17,500 nucleotides of DNA from assembly GCF_008831285.2 (NCBI RefSeq), contig NW_022204537.1, forward strand, positions 32,501 through 50,000, read 5' to 3'. A program made the position numbers and the translations under genes. Positions 1-11,367 of the stretch are shown piece by piece (the first letter of the stretch is position 1; each line of letters begins with the position of its first letter). Source of the stretch: Nymphaea colorata. Taxonomy: Eukaryota > Streptophyta > Magnoliopsida > Nymphaeales > Nymphaeaceae. The notes under the pieces are model-generated. The model saw only the letters and a list, made by a program, of their open reading frames with translations, searched no databases and was not told where the DNA came from.

Positions 1-3000
1 TTTCGCACAGCGGAAAAACTACCTGCGGAGGCCCTCTCTAATGAATGGGTTTCGACCACTAAAAACAAAGAGATAACTTAAGGAACGAATTCATAAATCG
101 AATTGAAGCTATAGACAAAGGATCTCTTATCCTCGATGTGGTCGAAAAAGAGCCAGATTGTGCAATGATGAAGAGGAACAAGAATGCTTACCTAAGTTTT
201 ATGATCCTCTTTTGAACGGACCTTATCGTGGAACAATAAAAAAGGGTATTTATATTCAATTAGGAATGATTCAACTACCTCCACACGGGGGTCTACCAAA
301 ATGGCTTGGATAAATAAGATTCATGGTATCCTTTTTTCCAAGGATTATCGAGAGTTTGAACGAGAATTGGAACACGAAATATATAAACTTGACGTAAAAT
401 CATTATCTACAGGCATTGAGGATTCATCAGTCTCAATTGGTGAATTTACAGAAGAAGCTGAAGAAGCTGAGAAATCAAGAACTCGTTTCAAACAATTTGC
501 TTTTGGGGGAGAAGAAAAAGTATTCGATATGGTTAGAGCTGATCCGAATGATCAAAAAATGAGTAATCTTCAAATTGAAGAAATTAAGAAAAAGGTTCCT
601 CGATGGTTATACAAACTGACTTCTGATTTGGATTTTGAAGAAGAGGAGGAGGAGGAGGAGGAAGAAGATGATCAGGAAGAATCCACAGAGGATCACGGGA
701 TTCGTTCAAGAAAAGCCAAACGTGTAGTAATTTATACTGACACTGATACCGATGAGGATACTAATATCATTAATACCAATGATAATATCATCAATACTAC
801 CACTGATAATATCATTAATACCAATGATAATATCAATAATACTACTGATAATATCAGTAATACCACCGATAGTAATCAAGAAAAAAATAGTGATGATCAA
901 GTCGAAAAAGGTGATCAAAGAGGAAAAGGAAATGGTGATCAAGCCAAAAAGAAAAGGGTGATCAAGCCAAAAATGGTGATCAAGAGGAAAAGGAAATGGT
1001 GATCAAGCAGAAGAACATGAAATGGCCTTGATACGTTACTCGCAACAATCAGATTTTCGTCGTGATATAATCAAAGGGTCGATGCGGGCTCAAAGACGTA
1101 AACAGTCACTTGGGAAATGTTTCAAACAGATGTACACTCCCCCCTTTTTTTGACAGAATAGACAAACACCTTTGTTTTCTTTTGATATCTCAAGGATGAT
1201 GAACCTCATTTTTAGGAATTGGATGGAGGAAAAAAGCCCAAAATACAAACATCTGATTATGTGGGTGAAGGGGCAAAGAGAAAGAGAAAATGGAGAAAGA
1301 ACACGAAGAGGAGTATAAAAGAAAGAGGATAAAAGACAGGAGGAGGAACGGATAGCAATAGCAGAAACTTGGGATAATATTATATTTGCTCAAGCAATAA
1401 GGAGTTCCATATTAGTAACCCACTCGATTCTTCGAAAATACATCATATTACCTTCATTGATAATAGTTAAAAATATTGGTCGTATGTTATTATTTCAATT
1501 CCCTGAGTGGTATGAAGATTTGACCGAATGGAGTAGGGAATGCATGTCAAATGCACATATAATGGTGTTCAATTATCGGAAACAGAATTTCCAAAAGATT
1601 GGTTAACAGACGGTATTCAGATAAAAATCCTATTTCCTTTCTCTCTGAAACCTTGGCATAGAAAAAAGCTACGATCCCATCATAAGGATCTAAGAAAAAA
1701 CAAAAAAATTTCTGTTTTTTAACGATCTGGGGGATGGAAACAGAAGTCCCCTTTGGCTCTCCCCGAAAAAACCTTTCTTTTTTGAACCCATTAATAAAAC
1801 ACTCGAAAAAAAATTAGAAAAGTCAAAAAGACAGGTTTTTTCTTTCTAAGAATTATAAAAGACAACATAAAAGGTTTTCTAAAGATTCTCAACGAAAAAA
1901 TAAGATGGATTATCAAATAGTTCTATTTATAAAAAGAAAAGTGAAGAAACTCTTTTTCTTAGTGACGCGAGTCTATGACCCAAGTCAAAATGAAGAACCA
2001 AGTCAAAATGAGAAAGATTCCAAAAAAATCATCCATGAATCACCCATTATAATTGTATCCGGAGATTGGACAAATGATTCACTGATAGAAAGAAAATTAA
2101 TGATCTGGCTGATAAGACAACCAAAATCTGGGATCAAGTAGAAAAGATTAGAAAAGACAAGAAAAAAAACCTCTAACTCCAGATATTGAGGATATAGATA
2201 TTAGTACTAACAAGGGAAATTTTAGTAATAAAGAACCGAATCACGGAAACATATTTTTCAAATATCTAAAAAAAGAAGAAGTGCCCCATTAATCTCTAAA
2301 TGGAACTCTTTTATGAAATCTTTCATTGAAAGAATATACATGGGTATCCTTCTATGTATCACTAACATTTACAGGATCAATGCACAATTTTTTCTTGACT
2401 CAACAAAAATACTTTAAATGGATACACTTACAATGACGAAATAAAGGAAAAGGATACTAATGAAACGAATCCAAATATAATTCCCTTCATTTCGACTGTA
2501 AAATCTCTTTCTACTTATACTACTAATATAAGTAGTGATAGTAATTCACCGATTTACTGCGACTTATCTTCTTTGTCTCAAGCCTATGTGTTTTACAAAT
2601 TATTGCAAACCCAAGTTAGTAACAAATATAAGTCAGAATCCATATTTCATTACTACAGAACATATCCTTTTATTAAGGATAGAATAAAAGACTATTTCCA
2701 TGACTATTTCCATACACGAGGAATATTTGATTCAGAATCAAAACACAAGAAACTGCGGAATTCTGGAATGAGTGAATGGAAAAACTGGTTAAAGAGCCAT
2801 TATCAATACAATTTCTCCCATGACAAATGGTCTAGATTAGCACCTCTAAAATGGAGAAAGAAAGTCAATCAGCATTTTACGATTAAAATAACGACTCACC
2901 AAAATTGGGTTCATATGAAGAAAAAGACCAATTAATTCATTCCGGTAAAAAGGATTATTATAAATATAAATTGGACTTATTGAAGAGTCCGAGTTGCGAA

Positions 3001-4579
3001 AAAAAATTAAAAAACACTACAGATATGATCTTTTATCATATAAATATCTTAATTATGAAGATGTGAAAGACTCCAATATTTATGGATCACCATTACAAGT
3101 AAACAGGCACGGAGAGATTTCTAATTACAATACACATAAATACAAATCGTTTTATGCTACAACTATAAATGATAGCCTAGAAGATAAATATACAATTGAT
3201 AGGGATCCAAATCTAGATAGAAAATATTTGGAATTGAGAATCACCAATTTTTACCCTAGAAACAATATTGAAACTAGGACTAGTACGGGTATCAGAACTT
3301 TCATTAATAAAAAAAGAAAACTACTAAGACTGGGACCAATAAGAAAGATATTCTTTATCTTTATATCAGAATTCATCAAGAAATCCAAACAAAGCAAAAG
3401 AGTTATTTTTTGATTGGATGGGAATGAATGAACAAATGTTAGATCATACTATATCGAATCTGCGCCCTTGGTTCTTACCAGAATTTGTGCCGCTTTACGA
3501 TCGATATAAGACTAATCCGTGGATCATACCAATCAATTGCTTCTATTTGATTTTCATGGAAACAAAACAAGCGATCTTTATATAGATCCAAAGGTGGAAT
3601 CTAATCAAAAAGAAAGATTTAATCCAAACCAAAAGTAGAATCTAATCAAAAGGGATATCTTGAATTAGAGAATGGGAACCGGGACGAGAAAGAACGACAG
3701 CACCAAGGAAATCTTATATCTGATATAAGAAACCAAAAAAAGATGTTGGAGCAAATTCCGCGGGTTCAGATATTAAGAAACGCAGAAAGAAAAAGAAATT
3801 CAAGAGCAAGAAGGAAGCGGAACTAGACTTATTTTTGAAAAATATTTTCTTTTTCAACTCCGATGGGGTGATTCTTTCAATCAAAGAATGACCAATAATA
3901 TCAAGGTATATTGTCTACTGCTTAGACTTATGAATCCGAATGAAATTGCTATATCCTCTATTCAAAGAGGAGAAATGGGTCTAGATGTAATGCTGATTAA
4001 TAAGGATTTGTCTCTTCCAGAATTGATAAAAAGGGGAATATTTATTGTTGAACCGGTTCGTTTGTCTATCAAATGGGATGGAATTTCGATTATGTATCAA
4101 ACCATAGCTATTTCATTGACCCATAAGGTTCAGTACCAAACTAATCGAGGATACCAGGTAAAAAACATATTGATAAGAATGACTTGAATGGCTCGATTGC
4201 ACGACACGGAGGAGTGCGTGTGAATGGGGACAATAATAATTATGATTTGCTTGTTCCTGAACATATTTTATCTCCTAGCCATCGTAGAGAATTGAGAATT
4301 ATAAGCCGTTTCAATTACCGAAATAGGAACCTTGTGAATAAGAATCCAGTATTTTGCAATAGAGCTAAGACTAATGCGCAGGGGTTTGAGAAATTTGTAA
4401 ATAGGGATAAGCATTTTGATACAGATACAAATAACTCTCTAAAATGGAAAGTGTTTCTTTGGCCCACTCATCGATTAGAAGATTTAGCCTGTATGAATCG
4501 TTATTGGTTTGATACCAATAATGGGAGTCGTTTCAGTATGTCAAGGATCCATATGTATAAGCAATTTGGAATTCGCTGA
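1..4579 (+). CDS. ycf1: ycf1 (TIC214), 3' part, 5' end outside window, many frameshifts
   Basis: Ycf1/TIC214 is a very large plastid-encoded protein assigned to the inner-envelope TIC translocon; its membrane-spanning N-terminus lies before this window. The soluble, highly charged middle and the conserved C-terminus are seen here. Recognisable blocks are WINKIHGI near 304, the acidic and repeat-rich segment 637-1020, an [20 protein letters not shown]-like block near 1030-1090, and the conserved tail [20 protein letters not shown] near 4472-4531. The gene ends at a TGA at 4577-4579. The reading frame switches many times, for example near 85, 150, 945, 1538 (GGGAATG for expected GGGAAATG) and 4160 (run of A). 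Each switch I resolved is repaired by adding one base to a short homopolymer. Identity is certain; exact frame throughout is not, because ycf1 diverges fast. It could be a pseudogene, but the conserved flanks suggest sequence error. Confidence 0.93.
637..672 (+). repeat. Acidic codon run in ycf1 (ten Glu then two Asp)
   Basis: GAA/GAG codons run without break, giving ten glutamates followed by two aspartates. It opens the low-complexity acidic part of Ycf1. Such runs are common in ycf1 and expand by slippage. Confidence 0.85.
763..870 (+). repeat. Coding minisatellite in ycf1, about 21-bp unit, five copies
   Basis: Five imperfect units encode the pattern N-I-x-N-T-x-D ([36 protein letters not shown]). 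One copy carries an extra codon. At a larger scale it reads as a 45-bp unit (763-807), a 42-bp unit (808-849) and a 21-bp remainder (850-870). Units are multiples of three, so copy changes keep the frame. Confidence 0.85.
895..1020 (+). repeat. Second coding minisatellite in ycf1, units starting GATCAA
   Basis: Six units of 18-24 bp each start with GATCAA and mostly end with GGT, encoding D-Q-(acidic/basic)-K-G or longer N-G variants. The frame breaks inside it: the original frame runs to the stop at 1000-1002, but adding one A near 945 and one near 990 restores D-Q units leading into the conserved block that follows. It directly follows the Asn-rich repeat. Confidence 0.8.
1980..2015 (+). 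repeat. 18-bp tandem duplication in ycf1
   Basis: Two 18-bp copies differ at the end and encode PSQNEE then PSQNEK. The duplication is frame-neutral and typical of the fast-evolving middle of ycf1. Confidence 0.8.
2690..2713 (+). repeat. 12-bp perfect tandem duplication in ycf1
   Basis: GACTATTTCCAT occurs twice back to back, encoding DYFH-DYFH. The duplication is frame-neutral. Confidence 0.85.
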
Positions 4580-5017
4580 TGTTACAATCAATTTCCCTCT
4601 TTATCACGCGCCTGGTATATGAGAACATGCAAATAAATACATACCTTATGTTAGACTCTGATACACAAGATTCAGTCAGTTAGACTCTGATACACAAGAT
4701 TCAGTCAGTTAGACTCTGATACACAAGATTCAGTCACATATCAATTGGACCTAGGAATGAATCGACAGAATCTTTTTAGGTCCCTTTCCCTTTCATTCTG
4801 TTTCGTGAGCCCAGGAATATACCATCCCTTTGTATCTGAATAAATTTATTGTTATTATTTATTCATATTCATTTTGATTTGTTTGATAGAAAAAGAGTAA
4901 TATATGAATCAATCCAGATTATTGTGTACACCAGAACAAAATAAATGGTATTATTATTCTTGATTGGGAAGATTTATATCCGTGGGAACAAAAGAAAAAA
5001 GAGAAGAATTTATTTGT
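4580..5017. other. ycf1-rps15 spacer
   Basis: This 438-bp AT-rich spacer lies between the ycf1 stop and the chosen rps15 start. It holds a three-copy 29-bp tandem repeat (listed separately) and an AT-rich segment at about 4840-4910. An open frame begins at 4945, but its first 24 codons resemble no rps15 N-terminus and I take them as spacer. I see no convincing promoter or RNA gene. Confidence 0.7.
4651..4736. repeat. 29-bp minisatellite, three head-to-tail copies
   Basis: Copies lie at 4651-4679, 4680-4708 and 4709-4736. Copies 1 and 2 are identical; copy 3 matches for 28 bases and then diverges. Each begins TTAGACTCTGATACACAAGA. The perfect identity points to recent expansion by slippage or unequal exchange. 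Confidence 0.95.
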
Positions 5018-5277
5018 ATGGTAAAGAATTCGCCCATATCCGTTATTCCACAAGAAGAAAAAGGGGTTCTGTTGAATTCCAAGTATTTAATTTTACCAAT
5101 AAGATAGAGAGACTTACTTCACATTTGAAACTGCACAGAAGAGACTATTTATCTCAGAGGGGTCTGCGGAAATTCTGGGGAAACGCCAACGACTGCTGGT
5201 TTATTTATCAAAGAAAATCGAGTGCGTTATAGGGAATTAATTGGTCAATTGGGTATTCGAGAACCAAAACTGGTTAG
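5018..5277 (+). CDS. rps15: rps15, 30S ribosomal protein S15, frameshifted
   Basis: S15 is a small-subunit ribosomal protein that binds 16S rRNA in the chloroplast. The start at 5018 gives [15 protein letters not shown], matching the usual MVKNSFISV-type N-terminus; the longer upstream frame from 4945 does not. The core [20 protein letters not shown], then [13 protein letters not shown], then KRQRLL and [20 protein letters not shown], is clear family sequence. Four losses of one A (near 5060, 5170, 5214 and 5267) are needed to join these. The corrected gene is 264 bp and 87 aa, ending REPKTG at a TAG at 5275-5277, close to the usual 87-90 aa. If the last A run is really four bases, the frame would instead run to 5311 (98 aa). 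Confidence 0.88.
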
Positions 5278-5414
5278 TTTGGAAATTCGTTTGAGTTATT
5301 CGGTTCATTAGATCTTGAATTTGGATGAACCTCGTTTCATTTTCAGGAATTCATGGAATAATGAATTGGGATCGGAGAATGGAATAATGAATTGGAATCG
5401 GAGAATAAAAACAT

Positions 5415-6585
5415 ATGACTGTACCAGACGCAAGAAAAGACCTCCTCGTGGTCAATATGGGTCCTCACCACCCGTCAATGCATGGTGTTCTTCGACTCAT
5501 TGTTACTCTAGATGGCGAAGATGTTATCGACTGTGAACCATATTGGGTTATTTACACAGAGGAATGGAAAAATTGCGGAAAACCGAACAATTATACAATA
5601 TCTACCTTATGTAACACGTTGGGATTATTTAGCTACTATGTTCACGGAGGCAATAACCGTTAATGCACCTGAGGAATTGGGAAATATTCAAGTACCTAAA
5701 GAGCCAGCTATATTAGGGTAATTATGCTGGAGTTGAGTCGTATAGCTTCGCATTTGTTATGGCTTGGACCTTTTATGGCCGATATCGGTGCGCAGACTCC
5801 TTTCTTCTATATTTTCAGAGAGAGGGAATTGTTATATGATCTATTCGAAGCTGCCACAGGTATGCGAATGATGCATAATTATTTCCGTATCGGGGGGTAG
5901 CTGCTGATTTACCTCATGGCTGGATAGATAAATGTTTAGATTTCTGCGATTATTTTTTAACGGGAGTTGTTGAATATCAAAGCTTATTACGCGCAATCCC
6001 ATCTTTTTGGAACGAGTTGAAGGGTAGGTTTTATTGGGGGAGAGGAAGCCATAAATTGGGGTTTATCAGGACCAATGCTACGAGCTTCCGGAATCCAATG
6101 GGACCTTCGTAAAGTCGATCGGTATGAGTGTTATGATGAATTCGATTGGGAAGTCCAATGGCAAAAGAAGGAGACTCATTAGCTCGTTATTTAGTAAGAA
6201 TTGGCGAAATGACGGAATCCATCAAAATTATTCAACAGGCTCTGGAAGGAATTCCGGGGGACCTTATGAAAATTTAGAATTCCGACGCTTTGCTGGAACA
6301 AAAGATTCAGAATTGAACGACTTTGAATATCGATTCATTAGTAAAAAGCCTTCTCCCAGTTTTGAATTGTCAAACAAGAACTTTATGTGAGAGTAGAAGC
6401 CCAAAGGGAGAATTAGGTATTTTTCTGATAGGAGATAATAGTGTTTTTCCTTGGAGATGGAAAATACGTCCACCCGGTTTCATCAATTTGCAATTCTTCC
6501 TCAGCTAGTTAAAAGAATGAAATTGGCTGATATTATGACAATACTAGGTAGTATAGATATCATTATGGGAGAAGTTGATCGTTGA
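5415..6585 (+). CDS. ndhH: ndhH, NDH complex 49-kDa-type subunit, frameshifted
   Basis: NdhH is the hydrophilic 49-kDa-type subunit that lies at the quinone site of the thylakoid NDH complex. It starts [20 protein letters not shown], where [10 protein letters not shown] is the family hallmark, and ends [14 protein letters not shown] count eleven one-base losses: near 5540 (CCATATT), 5570, 5697, 5895 (G run), 5980, 6024, 6158, 6255, 6375, 6398 and 6493. Adding them gives exactly 1182 bp and 393 aa, the canonical length. No stop arises by substitution; the early stops, such as the TAA at 5720, exist only in shifted frames. The TGA is followed after one base by the ndhA start, the usual tight ndhH-ndhA junction, which supports co-transcription. 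Confidence 0.96.
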
Positions 6586-6586
6586 A

Positions 6587-8590
6587 ATGATAATTGAAGA
6601 AGCACAAGCTATCAATTCTTTTTCAGATCGGAATCCTCAAAAGAGGCCTATGGGCTCATATGGTTACTTGTACCTATTGTTACTCTTGTATTGGGAATCA
6701 CAATAGGGGTATTAGTAATTGTGTGGCTAGAAAGAAAAATATCTGCAGGATACAACGACGAATTGGTCCTGAGTATGCCGGCCCCTGGGCATTCTTCAAG
6801 CTCTAGCGGATGGGGTCAAACTACTTTTCAAAGAAGATCTTCTTCCATCTAGAGGAGATATTCGTTTATTTAGTGTCGGCCCATCCGTAGCGGTCGTATC
6901 AATTCTACTGAGTTATTCAGTAATTCCTTTGGCCATCACCTTGTACTAACCGATCTCAGTATAGGTGTTTCTCTATGGATCGCTATTTCAAGTATTGCCC
7001 CTATCGGACTTCTTATGTCCGGATATGGATCAAATAATAAATATTCCTTTTCAGGTGGTTTACGAGCTGCTGCTCAATCTATAAGTTATGAAATACCGTT
7101 AACTCCATGTGTGTTATCAATATCTCTACGTGTGATTCGTTGGAATACGCACTCCTACCTCTTTCTTTGCTTTTTCTAGGAAAGAAGTTGGTTGATTGAA
7201 TATATAGATAGAACTCTTTTTTATTCATCACTGGGATCTATGAACTAAACCAGATAGTTATATGAGTGAAACAAAACTGCTTATGAATTCGCAGTAAGAA
7301 GATCGAGTCTCATTACCTACGTACGAGAGTAAAGTGGAGCTAACATAAGCAGCGGAAGCTGTTTACCCCAAGTATCGATTAGCCATCAGGACTTGAAGCG
7401 GGCGCAAAAGATCAACTGTATGGAATTTTTACTCTTGTATTTATTACCATACCGAGGATCCACCAAAACTGAGTGGACGGTTAGGAACACCAAGGTACAC
7501 AAAAGATTAGTAATGGAGATAATGTAACGTATCCAAACGGATATTTTGACATTACATAAAAGGAGTCATAATGAGGGCTTGAAGTTGGTAGAAATGATCA
7601 AAAAGTACTTCCCCGTGATCCCGATCCAGAGTATAGCTCCTATCCACTGATTTAAAAATAACTATCAGGAACGAAGTAATCCTTTATTTATATAGTATAG
7701 TCCTTCTGAGAAAGAGAGAAGAACAGGAAGGAAAATGGATTGACTATTTATTGTATCTTATGGAAAGATCGAGTTAAGTTATTACTGAACAAGAAACTCA
7801 GCAAAAGAATAAGGATGAGATGGATTCAGAAGTGTACTTTTATTTGTTATTATCTTATCGCGGACAGAATCCCACTGGTCTAGTTCACTTATGAGCATTT
7901 GATTCATCTTTCTTTTTTCCTATGGTATGCCGATGTAATACCGAAGCATACCTTAGATTTATTCGTGACCATTGAGGAGCCGTATGAAGCTGAGGTCTCA
8001 TGTACGGTTCTGGAATAGAGATGGGAACAGTGATGTTATCATCGACTATGATTATCTAACAGTTCAAGTACGGTTGATATAGTTGAGGCGCAGTCAAAAT
8101 ATGGTTTTTGGGGGTGGAATCTTTGGCGTCAACCTATAGGGTTCATAGTTTTTATAATTTCTTCACTAGCAGAATGCGAGAGATTGCCCTTTGATTTACC
8201 GGAAGCCGAGGAGGAATTAGTAGCAGGTTATCAAACTGAATATTCAGGTATCAAATTTGGTTTATTTTATGTTGCTTCTTACCTCAATTTACTAGTTTCT
8301 TCATTATTCGTAACAGTTCTGTACTTGGGAGGGTGGAATCTTCCTATTCCATATATACCAATTACTGAACTTTTCGAAATAAATAAAACTAGTGAAGTCT
8401 TTGGAACAACAATTAGTCTCCTCATTACATTAGCTAAAGCTTATTTGTTCCTGTTCATTCCTATCTCAACAAGATGGACTTTACCTAGGCTGAGAATGGA
8501 TCAACTATTAAATCTTGGGTGGAAATCTCTTTACCTATTGCTCTCGGTAATCTATTATTGACAACTTCTTCCCAACTTGTTTCGCTATAA
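6587..8590 (+). CDS. ndhA: ndhA, NDH complex ND1-type membrane subunit, two exons, frameshifted
   Basis: NdhA is the ND1-type subunit joining the peripheral arm to the membrane arm and helping form the quinone pocket. Exon 1 is 6587-7129 and exon 2 is 8053-8590. Exon 1 encodes [12 protein letters not shown], then hydrophobic helices, [21 protein letters not shown] and [19 protein letters not shown]. Four one-base losses are needed (near 6614, 6752, 6784 and 6930), giving 547 bp. Exon 2 encodes [35 protein letters not shown] and a long hydrophobic tail. It has a single T loss near 8530 and otherwise the usual 539 bp, ending at a TAA at 8588-8590. The joined product is 361 aa, close to the usual 363. 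Splicing joins C (7129) to TATCT, restoring an L-L-S-N codon series. ndhI follows about 80 bp later. Confidence 0.95.
7130..8052 (+). other. Group II intron of ndhA
   Basis: This 923-bp intron interrupts ndhA after the first base of a codon. It opens with GTGTG, the group II 5' consensus, and ends in AT (the AY rule). A recognisable domain V lies at 7977-8010, with a likely domain VI between it and the 3' splice site. There is no maturase-like reading frame, as expected for ndhA, whose splicing relies on nuclear factors. It is shorter than the roughly 1.0-1.1 kb usual in angiosperms, perhaps partly because the sequence loses bases throughout. Confidence 0.9.
7977..8010 (+). ncRNA. Domain V hairpin of the ndhA group II intron
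   Basis: A 34-nt element begins GAGCCGTATG and ends TGTACGGTTC; the two ends pair as in plastid domain V, the catalytic core helix. It lies about 40 nt before the 3' splice site, leaving room for domain VI. Confidence 0.88.
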
Positions 8591-8670
8591 CAGAATAGGA
8601 TATTCCAGATTCTTATCCTCTCTCAAGCAAGAGAAAGAAACATCAAATTATTCATGGATATTCACGATAT

Positions 8671-9181
8671 ATGTTTCCTATGGTGACTGGGTTCATGAAT
8701 TATGGTCAACAGACAGTACGAGCTGCAAGATACATTGGTCAAGTTTCATGATTACCTTATCTCACGCAAATCGTTTACCTGTAACTATTCAATATCCTTA
8801 TGAAAAATCGATCACATCAGAGCGTTTCCGTGGGCGAATCCACTTTGAATTTGATAAATGCATTGCTTGTGAAGTATGTGTTCGCGTATGTCCGATAGAT
8901 CTACCTGTTGTTGATTGGCGATTAGAACAGATATTAGAAAGAACGATTGCTTAATTATAGTATTGATTTCGGAATCTGTATATTTGTGGTAATTGCGTGG
9001 AGTATTGCCCCACAAACTGTTTATCAATGACTGAAGAATATGAACTTTCCACCTACGATCGTCACGAATTAAATTATAATCAATTGCTTTGGGTCGGTTA
9101 CCAATGTCTGTAATTGGAGATTACACAGTTCGAACAATTATGAACTCAACTCCAATAAAATATCTATGGAGAACCCCTTGA
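8671..9181 (+). CDS. ndhI: ndhI, NDH complex 2x[4Fe-4S] subunit, frameshifted
   Basis: NdhI is the 8Fe-8S ferredoxin-like subunit relaying electrons in the stromal arm of the NDH complex. The start at 8671 gives [20 protein letters not shown], the standard N-terminus. Two cysteine motifs are present: [12 protein letters not shown] near 8859-8894 and, after frame repair, [12 protein letters not shown] near 8975-9010, each CxxCxxCxxxCP. Five one-base losses are needed, near 8743 (G), 8923 (A), 8943 (A), 8986 (T) and 9086 (A). The body then reads [20 protein letters not shown]. The end is uncertain. The corrected frame meets a TGA at 9179-9181 (171 aa); a further lost A near 9160 would carry it to a TAA at 9211-9213 (182 aa). 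Both are within the known range. Confidence 0.92.
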
Positions 9182-9542
9182 TTCAAGAACGATTACCAAT
9201 TAAATTAAAATAAGACTAAGTTTGATCAAAGTAGGTAAGTTTCTTTCATGTCAGACAAAGAATAACTAGATTTGTGAGGATTATAACTACTTTTTGAATA
9301 TATAAATATATATAGCCATTATAGCCATAGCCCTTATTTGTTTAATTAAAAATATGAAATTACGAACTCTGTTTCGACTAAAGACAAAAGCAAGATTGGC
9401 CCGTTCAATTGATTAACTCAATCTACATAAACCCACACCACGCTGGGTAAGAACTATTAGATATAAAAAAGGGTAACCCACTTTTTCCCGACCAGTAAGA
9501 TCATGAGATATTTTGACTTATTTATCGCTTATTTAACACATA
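9182..9542. other. ndhI-ndhG spacer
   Basis: This AT-rich spacer of about 360 bp has no supported gene. It contains a 9-bp tandem duplication (TATAGCCAT at 9311-9319 and 9320-9328) after a run of TA steps. If ndhI is the longer form, its last codons extend to 9213. Confidence 0.6.
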
Positions 9543-10073
9543 ATGGATTTACCTGCGCCAATACATGATATTCTTTTAGTATCTCTGGGATCAGGTCTTA
9601 TAGTAGGAGGTCTAGGAGTGGTATTACTTACCAATCCAATTTATTCTGCCTTTCCTTGGGATTGGTTCTTGTTGTATATCTTTATTTTATATTCCATCGA
9701 ACTCTTATTTTGTAGCTGCTGCGCAGCTACTTATTTACGTGGGAGCCATAAATGTCTTAATCTTATTTGCTGTGATGTTTATGAATGGTTCAGAATATTA
9801 CAATTCTTTTCATTTTTGGACTGTCGGAGATGGATTCACTTCGCTAGTTTGTACAAGTATTTTTTTTCACTAATTGCTACTATCCCAAACACGTCATGGT
9901 ACGGGATTATTTGGACTACAAGATCAAACCAGATCATAGAACAGGACCTGACAAGTAATGTTCAACAGATTGGGATTCATTTATCAACAGATTTTTATCT
10001 TCCATTTGAACTGATTTCTATAATCCTTTTAGTTTCCTTAGTGGGCGCAATTGCTATGGCTCGCCGGGAATAG
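9543..10073 (+). CDS. ndhG: ndhG, NDH complex ND6-type membrane subunit, frameshifted
   Basis: NdhG is the ND6-type hydrophobic subunit of the NDH membrane arm. The N-terminus [13 protein letters not shown] and the tail [20 protein letters not shown] are family sequence, and [10 protein letters not shown] follows at residue 29. Three one-base T losses (near 9651, 9674 and 9868, the last in a run of eight T where nine are needed) shift the frame and then restore it. The open frame therefore looks continuous, but its middle third, about residues 37-108 of the raw translation, is out-of-frame nonsense. Repaired, it reads [20 protein letters not shown] and gives 534 bp, 177 aa, the usual size. 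Codon 14 is TCT (Ser) where I recall Phe as usual, a weak candidate RNA-editing site. Confidence 0.95.
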   Translation: MDLPAPIHDILLVSLGSGLIVGGLGVVLLTNPIYSAFPWDWFLLYIFILYSIELLFCSCCAATYLRGSHKCLNLICCDVYEWFRILQFFSFLDCRRWIHFASLYKYFFSLIATIPNTSWYGIIWTTRSNQIIEQDLTSNVQQIGIHLSTDFYLPFELISIILLVSLVGAIAMARRE

Positions 10074-10365
10074 ATACTTAGAATTGGAAATAACAAACCA
10101 ACCAAATAAAATAAAGCAACCTCCGTGTAATTGTTATCGCATCTATCTGTCCACCCTAAATTGGAATATTGTTCATGAGACATATTTCAAAGTTTTTGTT
10201 AGTTCGACGACCCATTTCAGTGTCTTTTTTGGTACTGTATTTCTTATATATATTATATGGATTGATAATTGAATTAGATTCAGTAGAATCTTCTCATTTA
10301 ATTAATCGAATCAGTTGAATTGTTGTTTATATTGAAATGAATCGAGATTGACGAGGAGTTGGTCA

Positions 10366-10682
10366 ATGATGCTCGAGCATGTACTTGTTTTGAGTGCCTA
10401 TTTATTTTCTATTGGTATCTATGGATTGATCACAAGTCGAAACTGGTTAGAGCACTTATGTGTCTTGAACTTATACTGAATGCTGTTAATATGAATCTCA
10501 TAACATTTTCTGATTTATTTGATAGTCGCCAATTAAAGGGAGACGTTTTCTCGATCTTTGTTATCGCTATTGCAGCCGCCGAAGCAGCTATTGGACCAGC
10601 TATTGTTTCTTCGATCTATCGTAACAGAAAATCAACTCGTATCAATCAATCAAATTTATTGAATAATAAAAATAGTCGGTAG
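10366..10682 (+). CDS. ndhE: ndhE, NDH complex ND4L-type membrane subunit, frameshifted
   Basis: NdhE is the small ND4L-type subunit of the NDH membrane arm, usually about 101 aa with three helices. The start at 10366 gives [20 protein letters not shown], the normal N-terminus. A one-base loss near 10443 (CGAAACTGG for expected CGAAACATGG) shifts the frame; beyond it [20 protein letters not shown] and [20 protein letters not shown] follow. The corrected length is 318 bp, 105 aa, ending NNKNSR at a TAG at 10680-10682, slightly longer than average. It lies 292 bp after ndhG and 392 bp before psaC. Confidence 0.94.
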
Positions 10683-11320
<638 letters not shown>

Positions 11321-11367
11321 TACGTTACAAAAACTCCCTTGAATCCATTTGATTCCTCTTTACCGAC

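Noticed and set aside
706-942. Antisense open frame opposite the ycf1 repeats
   Set aside because: It is a low-complexity mirror of the Asn/Asp repeat and has no protein-like features.
4945-5017. Longer rps15 start at 4945
   Set aside because: The extra residues do not match rps15; the ATG at 5018 gives the conserved MVKNS start in the repaired frame.
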